Shown piece after piece: positions 9,734 through 19,395 of a stretch of 64,000 nt of DNA. Numbering within the stretch: the first letter of the stretch is position 1; each line of letters starts with the position of its first letter. Where the stretch lies: positions 82,074 through 146,073 of the forward strand of contig NZ_JAKZFT010000009.1 in NCBI RefSeq assembly GCF_022808985.1. The letters run 5' to 3'. The notes beneath the pieces were generated by a model. It had not been told where the DNA came from and made no database searches. It was given only the letters and a program-made list of their open reading frames with translations. Source of the DNA: Geotalea sp. SG265. GTDB taxonomy: Bacteria > Desulfobacterota > Desulfuromonadia > Geobacterales > Geobacteraceae. Position numbers and translations under genes: made by a program.

Positions 9734-9851
9734 TTCGCGTTGAAAAACGCCCATCTGCGGCGTTGTCTTCGTCACTGCGCTGCTCACATACTGATGTATG
9801 CTGCGCTGCTCGTTCCTCGACGCCTTGCACCTGGGCATTTTTGAACGCGAA
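9734..9851. repeat. Long near-perfect palindrome between lpd and aconitase
   Basis: 118-bp inverted repeat starting at the base after the lpd stop. The arms are TTCGCGTTGAAAAACGCCCA and TGGGCATTTTTGAACGCGAA, and the centre is CATACTGATGTATG flanked by GCGCTGCT/GCTGCGCTGCT words. Related to 8188-8276. No T-tract follows immediately, so a simple intrinsic terminator is doubtful. A folding element inside an operon is the most likely reading. Confidence 0.7.
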
Positions 9852-9885
9852 TGATAGGGCGGTTGATAATTAAGAGGGGGTCGTA

Positions 9886-11838
9886 ATGGGAAAGAATCTA
9901 GCCACCAAGATCCTGGAAGCCCATCTGGTGGAAGGGGAGCTGATACCGGGGAAAGAGATCGCCATCCGCATCGACCACACCCTCCTGCAGGATGCCACTG
10001 GGACCATGGCTATCCTGGAATTCATGGCCATGGGGGTGGACCGGGCCAAGGTGGAGCTGGCGGCCCAGTATATCGACCATAACCTGCTCCAGACCGACAA
10101 CCGTAATGCCGACGACCATGTCTTTCTCATGACGGCGGCTCAGAAGTTCGGCATCCACCTCTCCAAACCTGGCAACGGCGTATCACACCAGGTGCACCTG
10201 GAGCGATTCGGCGTGCCGGGCAAGGTCATGCTCGGGGCCGACTCCCATACGCCGACCGCTGCTGGCCTCTCCATGCTCGCCATCGGCGCCGGGGGGATGG
10301 ACGTGGCCATGGCCATGGCGGGTCATCCCTTCCACCTTTCCTGCCCAAAAATCATGGGGGTGAAGCTGATCGGCCAACTGCAGCCATGGGTTTCAGGCAA
10401 GGATGTGATCTTGGAAATGCTGCGCCGCCACACGGTCAAGGGAGGGGTGGGGAAGATCATTGAATACTACGGCCCGGGAGTGGAAACGCTTTCCGCCACT
10501 GACCGGGGAACCATCGGCAACATGGGAGCCGAGCTGGGCGCCACCACCTCCATCTTTCCCTCCGACCAGCGGACCAGGGAATTCCTGGAATCCCAGGGAC
10601 GCGGAGAATGCTGGCAGCCTTTTACCGCCGATGCCGATGCCACCTATGATGAGTACGATGAGATCGACCTCTCCCAGGTGGTGCCCCTCATCGCCTGTCC
10701 TTCGGCTCCCGACAATGTGGTGCGGGTCAAAGATGTGGAAGGGATCAAGGTGGATCAGGTCATCGTCGGCAGCTCGGTCAATTCCTCCTTTCGCGACCTG
10801 ATGACCGTCTGCCGAATCCTTGACGGCCGGCACGTGGCCCCGAACCTTTCCTTCAACATCAATCCGGGGAGCCGGCAGGTGTTGGAAAACGTCGCCGACC
10901 GGGGAGGGCTGATGGCGCTGCTCCTGGCGGGCGCCCAGGTCCATCAGCCCGGCTGTCTCGGCTGCATCGGCATGGGGCAGGCGCCGGGAACCAACCAGGT
11001 TTCCCTGCGCACCTTTCCCCGCAACTTTCCCGGGCGAAGCGGCACCAAGGACGACAAAGTCTACCTTTGTTCCCCCGAAACCGCTGGCGCGGCCGGTCTT
11101 TTCGGCGTCATCACCGATCCGCGCAAGCTCTCCGACCTGATGCCCTGGCCCAACGTGCAGAATCCGGAACGCTACCTGGTAGACGATTCCAGCGTCATTT
11201 ATCCCCTTGAAGACACCAGCGGTGTAGAGATCGTCACCGGCCCGAACATCGTGCCGTTCCCCGATTTCGAGTCCTTGCCGGAGGAGCTGCAGGCGGAGGT
11301 CATCATCAAGGTGGAGGACAATATCTCCACCGACACCATAATGCCTGCGGGCAACAAGGTGCTTCCATTCCGCAGCAACATTCCCGCCATCAGTCAGTTC
11401 GTCTTCGGCCAGATCGATGACGGGTTTCCGGAGCGGGCCAAATCAAAGGGCAACGGCGTGGTGGTGGCGGGAGAAAATTACGGCCAGGGTTCTTCCCGGG
11501 AACATGCCGCCCTTGCCCCCCGCTATCTGGGCATCCGCGCCAAGCTGGCCAAGAGTTTCGCCCGCATCCATAAGGCCAATCTGATCAATTTCGGCATTCT
11601 CCCCCTGGTTTTCAAGAACCCGGCCGACTATGACCCGATCAAACAGGGCGACACCGTCTCCTTCAAAGGCCTGCGCCGGCTGGTGGCGGAGGGGGCGACG
11701 GAGATACCGGTCCGCATTGGCGAGCGGGAGGTCGTGACGCTGCTTCAGGTATCGGAGCGGGAACGCCAGGATTTGCTGGCCGGGGGTACGCTCAACCATG
11801 TGAAGGAGGCGGTGAAAGAGAGCCGCGGGGGCAACTGA
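9886..11838 (+). CDS. Aconitate hydratase, Aquifex-type
   Basis: 650-residue aconitase-family protein interconverting citrate and isocitrate. It has the three-domain core followed by a swivel domain with NYGQGSSREHAALAPRYLG. Fe-S region: Cys357 and Cys360 (PGCLGCIGMG) match two cluster ligands. The place where aconitases carry GSCTN reads GSSVN (Ser297), so the usual first ligand appears replaced. The length and motifs such as GADSHTPTAAGLSMLAIGAGG fit the shorter TIGR01342-type branch rather than AcnA (about 890) or AcnB. Its stop overlaps the pdhA start by one base (TGATG), implying coupling. Calling it aconitase fits the TCA-gene context; another hydro-lyase substrate is not excluded. Confidence 0.85.
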   Translation: MGKNLATKILEAHLVEGELIPGKEIAIRIDHTLLQDATGTMAILEFMAMGVDRAKVELAAQYIDHNLLQTDNRNADDHVFLMTAAQKFGIHLSKPGNGVSHQVHLERFGVPGKVMLGADSHTPTAAGLSMLAIGAGGMDVAMAMAGHPFHLSCPKIMGVKLIGQLQPWVSGKDVILEMLRRHTVKGGVGKIIEYYGPGVETLSATDRGTIGNMGAELGATTSIFPSDQRTREFLESQGRGECWQPFTADADATYDEYDEIDLSQVVPLIACPSAPDNVVRVKDVEGIKVDQVIVGSSVNSSFRDLMTVCRILDGRHVAPNLSFNINPGSRQVLENVADRGGLMALLLAGAQVHQPGCLGCIGMGQAPGTNQVSLRTFPRNFPGRSGTKDDKVYLCSPETAGAAGLFGVITDPRKLSDLMPWPNVQNPERYLVDDSSVIYPLEDTSGVEIVTGPNIVPFPDFESLPEELQAEVIIKVEDNISTDTIMPAGNKVLPFRSNIPAISQFVFGQIDDGFPERAKSKGNGVVVAGENYGQGSSREHAALAPRYLGIRAKLAKSFARIHKANLINFGILPLVFKNPADYDPIKQGDTVSFKGLRRLVAEGATEIPVRIGEREVVTLLQVSERERQDLLAGGTLNHVKEAVKESRGGN

Positions 11839-12815
11839 TGGACAAGCATCTCACCGAGATACTCCCTGCGGAGGACCTGCTCCATATGTACGAACAGACG
11901 GCCCTCTGCCGCGAGTTCGAGGAGTCGTGTGCCGAGCAGTACACCAAGGGTAACATCACCGGATTTCTCCACCTTTACAGTGGCCAGGAGGCGGTGGCGG
12001 TAGGCTCCACTAAGGCGCTGCAGCAGGATGACTACATTCTCTCTGCTTACCGTGAGCATGCCCAGGCCATTGTCCGTGGTGCCGAGCCGAAAAGGGTCAT
12101 GGCGGAGCTCTTCGGCAAGGCAACCGGCCTCTGCAAGGGGAAGGGGGGCTCAATGCACCTCTTCAACCCCGAGCTCAAATTCATGGGAGGTTATGCCATC
12201 GTCGGCGGCCAGTTTCCCATCGCCGCAGGGCTGGCCTTTGCTACCAAATTCAAGCACGAGGGTCGGCTGGTCGCTTGCTTCTTTGGTGACGCGGCGGTGA
12301 ATCAGGGGACCTTCCACGAGTCACTCAACTGGGCGCGGGTCTGGGAATTGCCAGTGCTCTTCATCTGCGAGAACAATTTCTACGGCATCGGCACCGAAGT
12401 GCACCGCTCATCGGCACTTCCTGACATTCATCGCCGCACCTGCGGCTACGATGTTCCGTCTGAACGGGTGGACGGCATGGATGCCATCGCCGTCTACCAG
12501 GCGGTACGACATGGCGCCGAGTGGGTCCGGGAGCAGAGCCGCCCCTATCTGTTGGAGGCCATGACCTACCGTTTCCGTGGGCACTCCATGGCCGATCCGG
12601 GCAAATACCGCAGCACCGCGGAGCTGGAGCTGTGGAAGAGCCGGGACCCCTTGGTCAATCTGGGGAAACGGTTGGTCGAAGCGGGGATCGCCGATCAGGC
12701 CAAGCTGGATGCCCTGCGCGCCCAGGCGGTGGCCGTGGTCCAGGAGGCGGTTAAATTTGCCGAAGAGTCGCCGTGGCCTGAGGATTCCGAAGTTTACGCG
12801 GATATTTTCATGTAA
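11838..12815 (+). CDS. pdhA: Pyruvate dehydrogenase E1 component, alpha subunit
   Basis: 325-residue ThDP-binding subunit of a heterotetrameric E1 that decarboxylates pyruvate. The ThDP motif runs from GDAAVNQGTFHESLNWA to CENN. SRPYLLEAMTYRFRGHSMADP is the phosphorylation-loop region, conserved here without evidence for a kinase. The start overlaps the aconitase stop by one base. The partner beta subunit is 83 bp downstream. Substrate is assigned from the E2 partner and the lipB neighbour; branched-chain 2-oxoacids or acetoin are alternatives with similar E1 alpha proteins. Confidence 0.92.
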   Translation: MDKHLTEILPAEDLLHMYEQTALCREFEESCAEQYTKGNITGFLHLYSGQEAVAVGSTKALQQDDYILSAYREHAQAIVRGAEPKRVMAELFGKATGLCKGKGGSMHLFNPELKFMGGYAIVGGQFPIAAGLAFATKFKHEGRLVACFFGDAAVNQGTFHESLNWARVWELPVLFICENNFYGIGTEVHRSSALPDIHRRTCGYDVPSERVDGMDAIAVYQAVRHGAEWVREQSRPYLLEAMTYRFRGHSMADPGKYRSTAELELWKSRDPLVNLGKRLVEAGIADQAKLDALRAQAVAVVQEAVKFAEESPWPEDSEVYADIFM

Positions 12816-12898
12816 GGGCACCCCCTGTGGGTGGCCCGTATCAGATAAAGGGCCGTGGCCCGGAGGCCTGCCCCTATCGTATTTACAAGGAATGATTT

Positions 12899-13885
12899 AT
12901 GGCCGAAATGACCTACCGAGACGCTATCAACCTGGCCCTGAAGGAGGAGATGCGCCGCGATCCACTTGTGGTGACCTGGGGGGAGGACGTGGCCCTCTAC
13001 GAGGGCTCCTTCAAGGTTACCCGGGGCCTTCTGGCCGAGTTCGGCGAGGAGCGGGTCAGGGATACACCCATTTCGGAAAACACCATCATTGGCGTTGCCA
13101 TCGGCGCGGCCATGGGGGGCCTCAGGCCGATCCCCGAGCTGATGACGGTCAACTTCGCCCTTTTGGCCATGGACCAGATCATCAACCATATGACCAAGAT
13201 CCGCTACATGTTCGGCGGACAGGTGAAGCTGCCCTTGGTCATCCGTGCTCCCGGCGGCGGGGGCAGTCAACTGGCGGCCCAGCATTCCCAATCACTGGAG
13301 ACTTTTTTCATGCACACTCCCGGCATGTACGTGGCGGTGCCTGCCACCCCCGCCGACGCCAAGGGATTGCTGAAAACGGCCATCAGGGATGATAACCCGG
13401 TGATGTTCCTGGAGCATGAGCTGCTGTACAACAGCAAGGGGGAGGTGCCCGACGACCCGGAGTACCTGATTCCCTTCGGCAGATGCGACGTGAAGCGCAC
13501 CGGCAGCGACGTGACCATTGTCGCCTATTCGCGGATGACCATCCTGGCCCTGGCGGCGGCCGAGGAACTGGCAAAGGAGAAGATCGACTGCGAGGTGGTG
13601 GATCTCCGCACCCTGACCCCCTTGGACAGCGAGACGATCGTCGCTTCCATGCAGAAAACCGGGCGGGGAGTGGTGGTGGAGGAATGCTGGCGGACCTGCG
13701 GCCTGGGGGCCGAAATAGCTTCCCGCATCTACGAGGGCTGTTTTGATGTACTGCTGGCGCCGGTGCAACGGGTTTCAGGACTCGATGTGCCCATGCCGTA
13801 CTCCCGCAAGCTGGAAAAACTCTGCATTCCACAGGTGGCGGACATTGTAGCGGCGGTGAAGGAAACCATGAGCGGCAAATATTGA
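12899..13885 (+). CDS. pdhB: Pyruvate dehydrogenase E1 component, beta subunit
   Basis: 328-residue partner of PdhA forming the alpha2beta2 E1. Motifs: transketolase-like pyrimidine domain at the N-terminus (VVTWGEDVALYEGSFKVTRG, DTPISENTIIGVAIGAAMGG), MTKIRYMFGGQ, LPLVIRAPGGGG, and a C-terminal domain with DLRTLTPLDSETI and VEECWRTCGLGAEI. ACAAGGA precedes the ATG. The 83-bp gap before it holds a small GC-rich hairpin, with no separate promoter evident. It continues directly into the E2 gene. Confidence 0.93.
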   Translation: MAEMTYRDAINLALKEEMRRDPLVVTWGEDVALYEGSFKVTRGLLAEFGEERVRDTPISENTIIGVAIGAAMGGLRPIPELMTVNFALLAMDQIINHMTKIRYMFGGQVKLPLVIRAPGGGGSQLAAQHSQSLETFFMHTPGMYVAVPATPADAKGLLKTAIRDDNPVMFLEHELLYNSKGEVPDDPEYLIPFGRCDVKRTGSDVTIVAYSRMTILALAAAEELAKEKIDCEVVDLRTLTPLDSETIVASMQKTGRGVVVEECWRTCGLGAEIASRIYEGCFDVLLAPVQRVSGLDVPMPYSRKLEKLCIPQVADIVAAVKETMSGKY

Positions 13886-13910
13886 GGACTAGATTTCCAC
13901 GAGGTTTCAG

Positions 13911-15161
13911 ATGCCTACTGACATAACCATGCCGAAACTCTCCGACACCATGACCGAAGGACGCCTCATCTCCTGGAAGAAATCGGTGGGGGATGGGGTG
14001 GAACGGGGAGACATCATTGCCGAGGTGGAGACGGACAAGGCGAACATGGAACTGGAATCCTTTAGCGCCGGTGTCCTCCTTGAGCAGCGGGTAAAACCAG
14101 GGGAGATGGTTCCGGTGGGGACGGTGATCGGCGTGGTGGGGCCGCCGGGGGAAAAGGTCGCAGCGCAGCCCGAGGTTGTGCCCGAACAGCCGGGGGCTGA
14201 AGTGATTCCGCCAGCGGTGGAGAAAGTCGAAGAACCGGCCGGTCGTGGAGCTACCGGTGCCGTGGCGGAGGAAGTCCCCGGACGAACCGCCGAGCTTCCG
14301 GAAAAGGAACCAATGCATGGCGGTGCGGGGGAAAAGGCCTCGCCGCGGGTGCGGCGCCTGGCCAGGGAGAAGGGCATCGATCTCTCCCGGATTACCGGCA
14401 GCGGCCCCGAGGGGAGGATTCTCGAGGAAGACCTGGCGCGGCCAAGCGGCGAAGGGGCGCCCAAAAGGGAGGCAAAACCGTCGGTGCCCCCGTCGTCGGC
14501 GCCCCTCAGCAGGATGCGGAGCGCCATTGCCCGCACGGTGAGCGATTCCTGGCGGGAGATTCCCCACTTTACCGTCACAGTTGCGGTGGAGATTGGCGAA
14601 GCGGAACGGGTCTATCGGGAGCTGAAGGAAGCCGGGACCGGGGTGACCTTGAATGACATGGTCGTCAAGGCTGTTGCCGTGGCCATTGGCAAATTCCCCC
14701 TTGTCAACGCCTCCTTCAGTCAATCCGGCATTCAGATGCATGACCAGGTCAACATCGGCATCGCCGTAAGCCTGGAGGACGGGCTGGTGGTGCCGGTCAT
14801 CAAAGGCTGCCAGGATCTTTCGGTCCGAGAGATTGCCCGGCGGAGCCATGAGCTCATAGACCGAGCCCGCAGCAGCTCCATCAGCGAAGGGGACCTGGCG
14901 GGGGGGACCTTTTCCATATCGAACATGGGCATGCTGGGGGTGGAGCAGTTCTCCGCGGTCATCTACCCCCCCCAGGGCGCCATCCTGGCGGTGGCGGCCG
15001 CCTTGGACGAGGCGGTGGTCAAGGGGGGACAGGTGGTTGCCGCACGCATCATGCGCCTGACCCTGTCCGCCGATCATCGCCTTCTGGACGGCGCCTATGC
15101 CGCCCGCTTTCTGGCTGAACTGAAAAGGGTCCTGGAGAACCCGGTCGCCCTGCTCATCTGA
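13911..15161 (+). CDS. pdhC: Pyruvate dehydrogenase E2, dihydrolipoyl acetyltransferase
   Basis: 416-residue core acetyltransferase. A single lipoyl domain (residues 1-76, lipoyl Lys43 in ETDKANMELES) is followed by an acidic Pro/Glu linker. Then come a subunit-binding domain (ASPRVRRLAREKGIDLSRI, about 143-176) and the catalytic domain ending SADHRLLDGAYAARFLAELK. It has one lipoyl domain rather than the three of enteric AceF. It lies 25 bp after pdhB, and lipB follows by 20 bp. There is no dedicated E3 gene nearby other than lpd at 8327. Confidence 0.93.
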   Translation: MPTDITMPKLSDTMTEGRLISWKKSVGDGVERGDIIAEVETDKANMELESFSAGVLLEQRVKPGEMVPVGTVIGVVGPPGEKVAAQPEVVPEQPGAEVIPPAVEKVEEPAGRGATGAVAEEVPGRTAELPEKEPMHGGAGEKASPRVRRLAREKGIDLSRITGSGPEGRILEEDLARPSGEGAPKREAKPSVPPSSAPLSRMRSAIARTVSDSWREIPHFTVTVAVEIGEAERVYRELKEAGTGVTLNDMVVKAVAVAIGKFPLVNASFSQSGIQMHDQVNIGIAVSLEDGLVVPVIKGCQDLSVREIARRSHELIDRARSSSISEGDLAGGTFSISNMGMLGVEQFSAVIYPPQGAILAVAAALDEAVVKGGQVVAARIMRLTLSADHRLLDGAYAARFLAELKRVLENPVALLI

Positions 15162-15181
15162 ATTTTCCCCTGCGAGGTCCA

Positions 15182-15808
15182 ATGATCATCCAACATCTCG
15201 GTCTCATGGAATTCAATGAAGCCCAAGCCCTGCAGGAGCGCCTCGTTGGCCAGGTCTTCCGGGGGGAAGCGGAGGAGACCCTGCTGCTCCTGGAACATTC
15301 GCCCGTCTATACCATCGGCAGCGGCGGTGATGGGGCCAACGTCCTGGATAGCACCATCGCCGTCCAACGCATCAACCGGGGGGGGGACGTCACCTATCAT
15401 GGGCCCGGACAGCTGGTGGGGTATCCGATTCTTGACCTTTCCCGGCGGGGGCGCGACCTGCAGCGCTACCTCCGGTTTCTGGAGCAGGTGCTGATCGACA
15501 CCATCATGGAATTCAAGGTGGCGGCCTTCCCCGTTACCGGAAAAACCGGGGTCTGGACCGGCAGAGGAAAGGTTGCCGCCATCGGGGTGGGGGTCAGACG
15601 CTGGGTCACCATGCACGGCTTTGCCATCAATGTGGTCAATGATCTCTCTCCCTTCTCCAGGATCAATCCCTGCGGCATGGCCAACTGCCCGGTGACGTCC
15701 CTCAGGGCCGAGACCGGCAGTGCTCTTTCCATGGAACAGGTCCGCTCGTCTCTAGCTGCCCATTTTCAGGAGTTGCTCGGCAGGCGGCTGCCGCTTAGTC
15801 CGTGCTGA
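15182..15808 (+). CDS. lipB: Octanoyltransferase LipB
   Basis: 208-residue enzyme moving octanoyl from acyl carrier protein to lipoyl domains, the first step of lipoate synthesis. Family motifs: RGGDVTYHGPGQLVGYPILDL, TGKTGVWTGRGKVAAIGVGVRRW (active-site Lys in GKVAAIG), and the catalytic Cys in INPCGMANCPVTSL. Its place directly after the two lipoyl-dependent complexes makes functional sense. LipA is not in the window. GCGAGGTCC precedes the ATG. Confidence 0.95.
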   Translation: MIIQHLGLMEFNEAQALQERLVGQVFRGEAEETLLLLEHSPVYTIGSGGDGANVLDSTIAVQRINRGGDVTYHGPGQLVGYPILDLSRRGRDLQRYLRFLEQVLIDTIMEFKVAAFPVTGKTGVWTGRGKVAAIGVGVRRWVTMHGFAINVVNDLSPFSRINPCGMANCPVTSLRAETGSALSMEQVRSSLAAHFQELLGRRLPLSPC

Positions 15809-15831
15809 CAGTAAATTTTTCAGGAGGTTGC

Positions 15832-18270
15832 ATGGCTATCGAAGATCTCAAGTTACCCATGGAAAAGCTCAGGTGGGAATGCGACCCCGCCGACTTCGAC
15901 TTTGAAACGACCGCCGATATCCCCGGACTGGAAGGGACGGTCGGGCAGGTGCGGGCGCTGAAATCCATTGAGTTTGGCCTGGGGATGCAGGAGGACGGCT
16001 TCAACATCTTTCTTGCCGGGGAACCGGGCACCGGGCGCAGCACCACCATCAACAATCTGCTCAGCAAGCGGGCCAAAAGCGAACCTCCTCCAAAGGATTG
16101 GTGTTACCTGCACAATTTCAAGTCCCAGGACAATCCCATCGCCATCTCCCTGCCGGCGGGAATGGGCTGCCGCCTCTCATGCGACATGGACGAATTTGTG
16201 GAAGGGGTGAAGGTCAATATTCCCAAGGCCCTGGAGAGCAAGGAGTACGAGACCAACAAGCTGGCGATCATGGAGGATTACCAGGAAAAGAACAGCGAAT
16301 TGTTCGCGAACCTGGAAAAGGAGGCGGGGGAGAAAAGCTTTGCCCTGCAGCGGACCGTTTCCGGCCTGGTGATGGTGCCCCAGAAGGAGGGGCGCAGCTA
16401 TACCCAGGAGGAATACGACGCCCTCTCCAAGGAGGAGCGGGACAATCTGGACGAGGTGGGCAAGGAGCTGTCGGAAAAGCTCAATGACGTGCTTCGACAG
16501 GTGCGGGAGAACGAGAAATCCACCAAGGACGAGCTGGCGAAGCTGGACCGGGAGCTGGGACTGTTCTCCGTGGGGCATCACCTCGACCCGCTGCGGGAAA
16601 AATACAAGGATTTTCCCAAGGTGCTCGAATACCTGGAGGCGGTCCAGGAAGATATTCTTCTCAACCTGGACGACTTCAAGCCGCAACCGCCGGCCCCCCA
16701 GCTTCCCGGCATCAAGCTCCCTCGCCAGGAACCCTCTTTCGAGCGGTACAAGGTCAACCTCTTCGTGGACAACAGCAATACCGAAGGGGCGCCGATCATC
16801 TTCGAGGCCAACCCCACCTACAACAACCTCTTCGGCCGCATCGAGCACGTCATGCAGATGGGAGGTGTGGCAACCACCAACTTCACCCTCATCAAGCCGG
16901 GGGCGCTGCACCGGGCCAACGGCGGCTATCTCATCTTCGACGCCCGTGAGCTCCTCATCAATCCCTTTGCCTGGGATGCCCTGAAACGCTGCATCAGAAA
17001 CGGCGTCATCCGCATTGAGGACGTGCTGGAGCAGTACCGCTTCATGACGGTGGTATCCCTGAAGCCCGAGCCCATTCCCCTTCAGGCGAAGATCATCATG
17101 ATCGGCTCTCCATGGATTTACTACCTCCTCTATTACCTGGAGCCGGATTACCGCAAGTTTTTCAAGGTAAAGGCCGATTTCGACAGCCGGGTCAATCGGA
17201 CCCCGGAGATCATGCGGGATTACGCCCTGTTTGTCTCCATCCATTGCAGGGAGGAGAAGCTCCTTCCCTTCGACCGCACCGGGGTTGCCGCCCTCCTGGA
17301 CTACTCGGCGCGCCTGGTGGAGGACCAGGAAAAGCTTTCTGCCCAGTTCATGGAGATCTCCGACATGATCCGCGAGGCGGATTACTGGGCGCAGAAGGAG
17401 AACAGCCCAGTGGTGACCCGCGAGTACGTGAAGCGCGCCATCGCCGAGAAGCTTTACCGGAGCAACCGCATTGAAGAGCGGATGCAGGAAATGATCACCG
17501 ACGGCATCATCCTGGTGGACACGGGGGGGAGTGAGGTGGGGCAGATCAACGGGCTGTCGGTGATTACCCTGGGAGACTTCGCCTTCGGCAGGCCTTCACG
17601 GGTCACGGCGCGGATCTACATGGGGCGGGCCGGCATGGTCAACATTGAGCGAGAGGTGAAGCTGTCCGGCCCCATCCACGACAAGGGGGTGCTCATCCTC
17701 ACCGGCTACCTCGGGGGGAAATATGCCCACGACAAACCCATCTCCTTTTCGGCTTCCCTCTGCTTCGAGCAATCCTACGAAGGGGTAGAGGGGGACAGTG
17801 CTTCGTCTACGGAGCTTTATGCACTGCTCTCGGCCCTTTCCGGGGTGCCGCTCCGCCAGGGTATCGCCGTAACCGGCAGCGTCAACCAGTTGGGAAAGGT
17901 GCAGCCCATCGGCGGCGTCAACTTCAAGATCGAAGGGTTCTATGCCGTCTGCAAGGCCAAGGGACTGACGGGGGACCAGGGGGTGATTATCCCCAAGAGC
18001 AACGAACGCCATCTGATGCTGAACGACGAGGTGGTCGATGCGGTCAAGGAAGGGAAGTTCCACATCTGGAGCGTGGAGACCATCGACCAGGGAATCGAGC
18101 TCCTCACGGGCCTTCCCGCCGGGGAGCTCCGGGCAGACGGCACCTATCCGGAAGGGACGATCAATTTCCTCGTGGACAAGCGGCTACGGGAGATGCAGGA
18201 GCGGATGAAGAAGCTGTCGGCAACAGGGGACAAGGAGGAAAAAGGGGGGAACGGTAAGAACGATAAATGA
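15832..18270 (+). CDS. Lon-like ATP-dependent serine protease (LonB-type, AAA+)
   Basis: 812-residue AAA+ protease. It has an atypical Walker A, GEPGTGRSTTINN, with Arg where Lys usually stands; this is common in this subfamily. A long helical insert follows (about residues 120-290). The C-terminal Lon protease domain carries the Ser/Lys dyad: Ser656 in GDSASSTELYALL and Lys699 in GGVNFKIEGFY. AGGAGG at 15822 fits the ATG at 15832; the longer frame would overlap lipB. The N-terminus lacks the classical Lon substrate-binding domain. Substrates are unknown. Confidence 0.9.
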   Translation: MAIEDLKLPMEKLRWECDPADFDFETTADIPGLEGTVGQVRALKSIEFGLGMQEDGFNIFLAGEPGTGRSTTINNLLSKRAKSEPPPKDWCYLHNFKSQDNPIAISLPAGMGCRLSCDMDEFVEGVKVNIPKALESKEYETNKLAIMEDYQEKNSELFANLEKEAGEKSFALQRTVSGLVMVPQKEGRSYTQEEYDALSKEERDNLDEVGKELSEKLNDVLRQVRENEKSTKDELAKLDRELGLFSVGHHLDPLREKYKDFPKVLEYLEAVQEDILLNLDDFKPQPPAPQLPGIKLPRQEPSFERYKVNLFVDNSNTEGAPIIFEANPTYNNLFGRIEHVMQMGGVATTNFTLIKPGALHRANGGYLIFDARELLINPFAWDALKRCIRNGVIRIEDVLEQYRFMTVVSLKPEPIPLQAKIIMIGSPWIYYLLYYLEPDYRKFFKVKADFDSRVNRTPEIMRDYALFVSIHCREEKLLPFDRTGVAALLDYSARLVEDQEKLSAQFMEISDMIREADYWAQKENSPVVTREYVKRAIAEKLYRSNRIEERMQEMITDGIILVDTGGSEVGQINGLSVITLGDFAFGRPSRVTARIYMGRAGMVNIEREVKLSGPIHDKGVLILTGYLGGKYAHDKPISFSASLCFEQSYEGVEGDSASSTELYALLSALSGVPLRQGIAVTGSVNQLGKVQPIGGVNFKIEGFYAVCKAKGLTGDQGVIIPKSNERHLMLNDEVVDAVKEGKFHIWSVETIDQGIELLTGLPAGELRADGTYPEGTINFLVDKRLREMQERMKKLSATGDKEEKGGNGKNDK

Positions 18271-18288
18271 CTTGGGCAGCGTGAGGGC

Positions 18289-19383
18289 TCATATTCCGGA
18301 GCTTCGCTGTTCCAGCCGCAAAACCAGGGAAGAGAGCTCGAACCAGATACGGACAAGGGCCATGGCTGTCAACCGGCCCGGTGCATGATCGGAAAGCCGG
18401 TCGAGCAGTCGGTCGTAGAAGTGAAGAATGGAGAGGGTGCCCTCCCCTGCGGCATATCCCCTCTTGTGATTGCGCCAGATATCCAGTGCCAAGGCAAGTT
18501 GCCATGCGTTATCCCGCACATACCTGCCGGTATCGAGCCAAAGCTTCAGGCGCTCCCGCCATGGCAGGTCGGCAATACGGCTCCGTAACAGCTGGAAGAA
18601 GGGGAGAAGTTGCAGTTCTCCGGCCCGGTCCTGGGTGGCATAGATACAGGGAATTTCCAGGAGGAAATCCTCCCTATCGATGGCCAGCAGGTTAAGAACG
18701 ACGGCGTTCAGGGTTTGGCGCCTCATGAATCCTTCCGTTTCGAAGCGGCGGGCCGAGGTCTGGACGATGGCGGGAAGGAGAATCCACTCCCCCTGTTCGG
18801 TTACGGCCTCGGCAAATCTCGTATCCTCCAGAAACGGCAGCGGCTCCTCAAAGGGGCCGATCCGGCGAAAGAAGGCGCGGCGCAGGAGAAAGCACTGATC
18901 GCCGTGGATACAGTGACGGCGGGAAAGCCTGGCCTTGGATTCCAGGTAATGGTAGCCGAAGGAAGGCTTCTGGCCGTTGCGCAGGAAGTGAAGGGCGAAG
19001 TGACCTGCCACCCGGTCGTCGCCCCGTGCGGCAATGGTTTTATCCAAAGACTGCATCCCTTGTTTGAGGGCATCGCCTGCAGCAAAACTTGAATCGGCAT
19101 GGAGAAAGAGAATGGTATCGCCGCAGCTGGCGGCGGCGCCGGCATTGAGCTGGCGGCCGCGCCCCTTGTCGCAGTGAATCACGGAAACGGGGAAGGGTGC
19201 ATCTTCCCCCAGCGACCAGGTTTGCGTCACTGTTGCATCGGTGGAGCCGCCATCGCAGACGATCAGCTCGAATGCCACCCCTTCCTGCGCCTTCAGGGTG
19301 CGAAACAGCCCTTCAATCACCCCAGCCTCGTTGTAGACCGGCACGATTACTGACAGTTCAGGTTTTTTTGCGGGGAACGTCAT
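18289..19383 (-). CDS. Family 2 glycosyltransferase (TIGR04283-like)
   Basis: 364-residue GT-A glycosyltransferase. The N-terminus is ELSVIVPVYNEAGVIEGLFRTL, then VCDGGSTDATV and the metal-binding motif FLHADSSF. KGRGRQLNAGA and the late PFLEDTRFAEA match the TIGR04283 group, often found with radical SAM or selenium genes. The C-terminal ~130 residues are helical and basic, without clear membrane spans. It starts 12 bp after the cheV stop, so the two are probably co-transcribed. The sugar donor and acceptor are unknown. Confidence 0.8.
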   Translation of the reverse strand: MTFPAKKPELSVIVPVYNEAGVIEGLFRTLKAQEGVAFELIVCDGGSTDATVTQTWSLGEDAPFPVSVIHCDKGRGRQLNAGAAASCGDTILFLHADSSFAAGDALKQGMQSLDKTIAARGDDRVAGHFALHFLRNGQKPSFGYHYLESKARLSRRHCIHGDQCFLLRRAFFRRIGPFEEPLPFLEDTRFAEAVTEQGEWILLPAIVQTSARRFETEGFMRRQTLNAVVLNLLAIDREDFLLEIPCIYATQDRAGELQLLPFFQLLRSRIADLPWRERLKLWLDTGRYVRDNAWQLALALDIWRNHKRGYAAGEGTLSILHFYDRLLDRLSDHAPGRLTAMALVRIWFELSSLVLRLEQRSSGI

Positions 19384-19395
19384 GGTGCTCCGGGA

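Noticed and set aside
16578..17244. Long minus-strand open frames opposite the Lon-like protease
   Set aside because: Shadow frames of a high-G+C gene with clear family motifs on the + strand.
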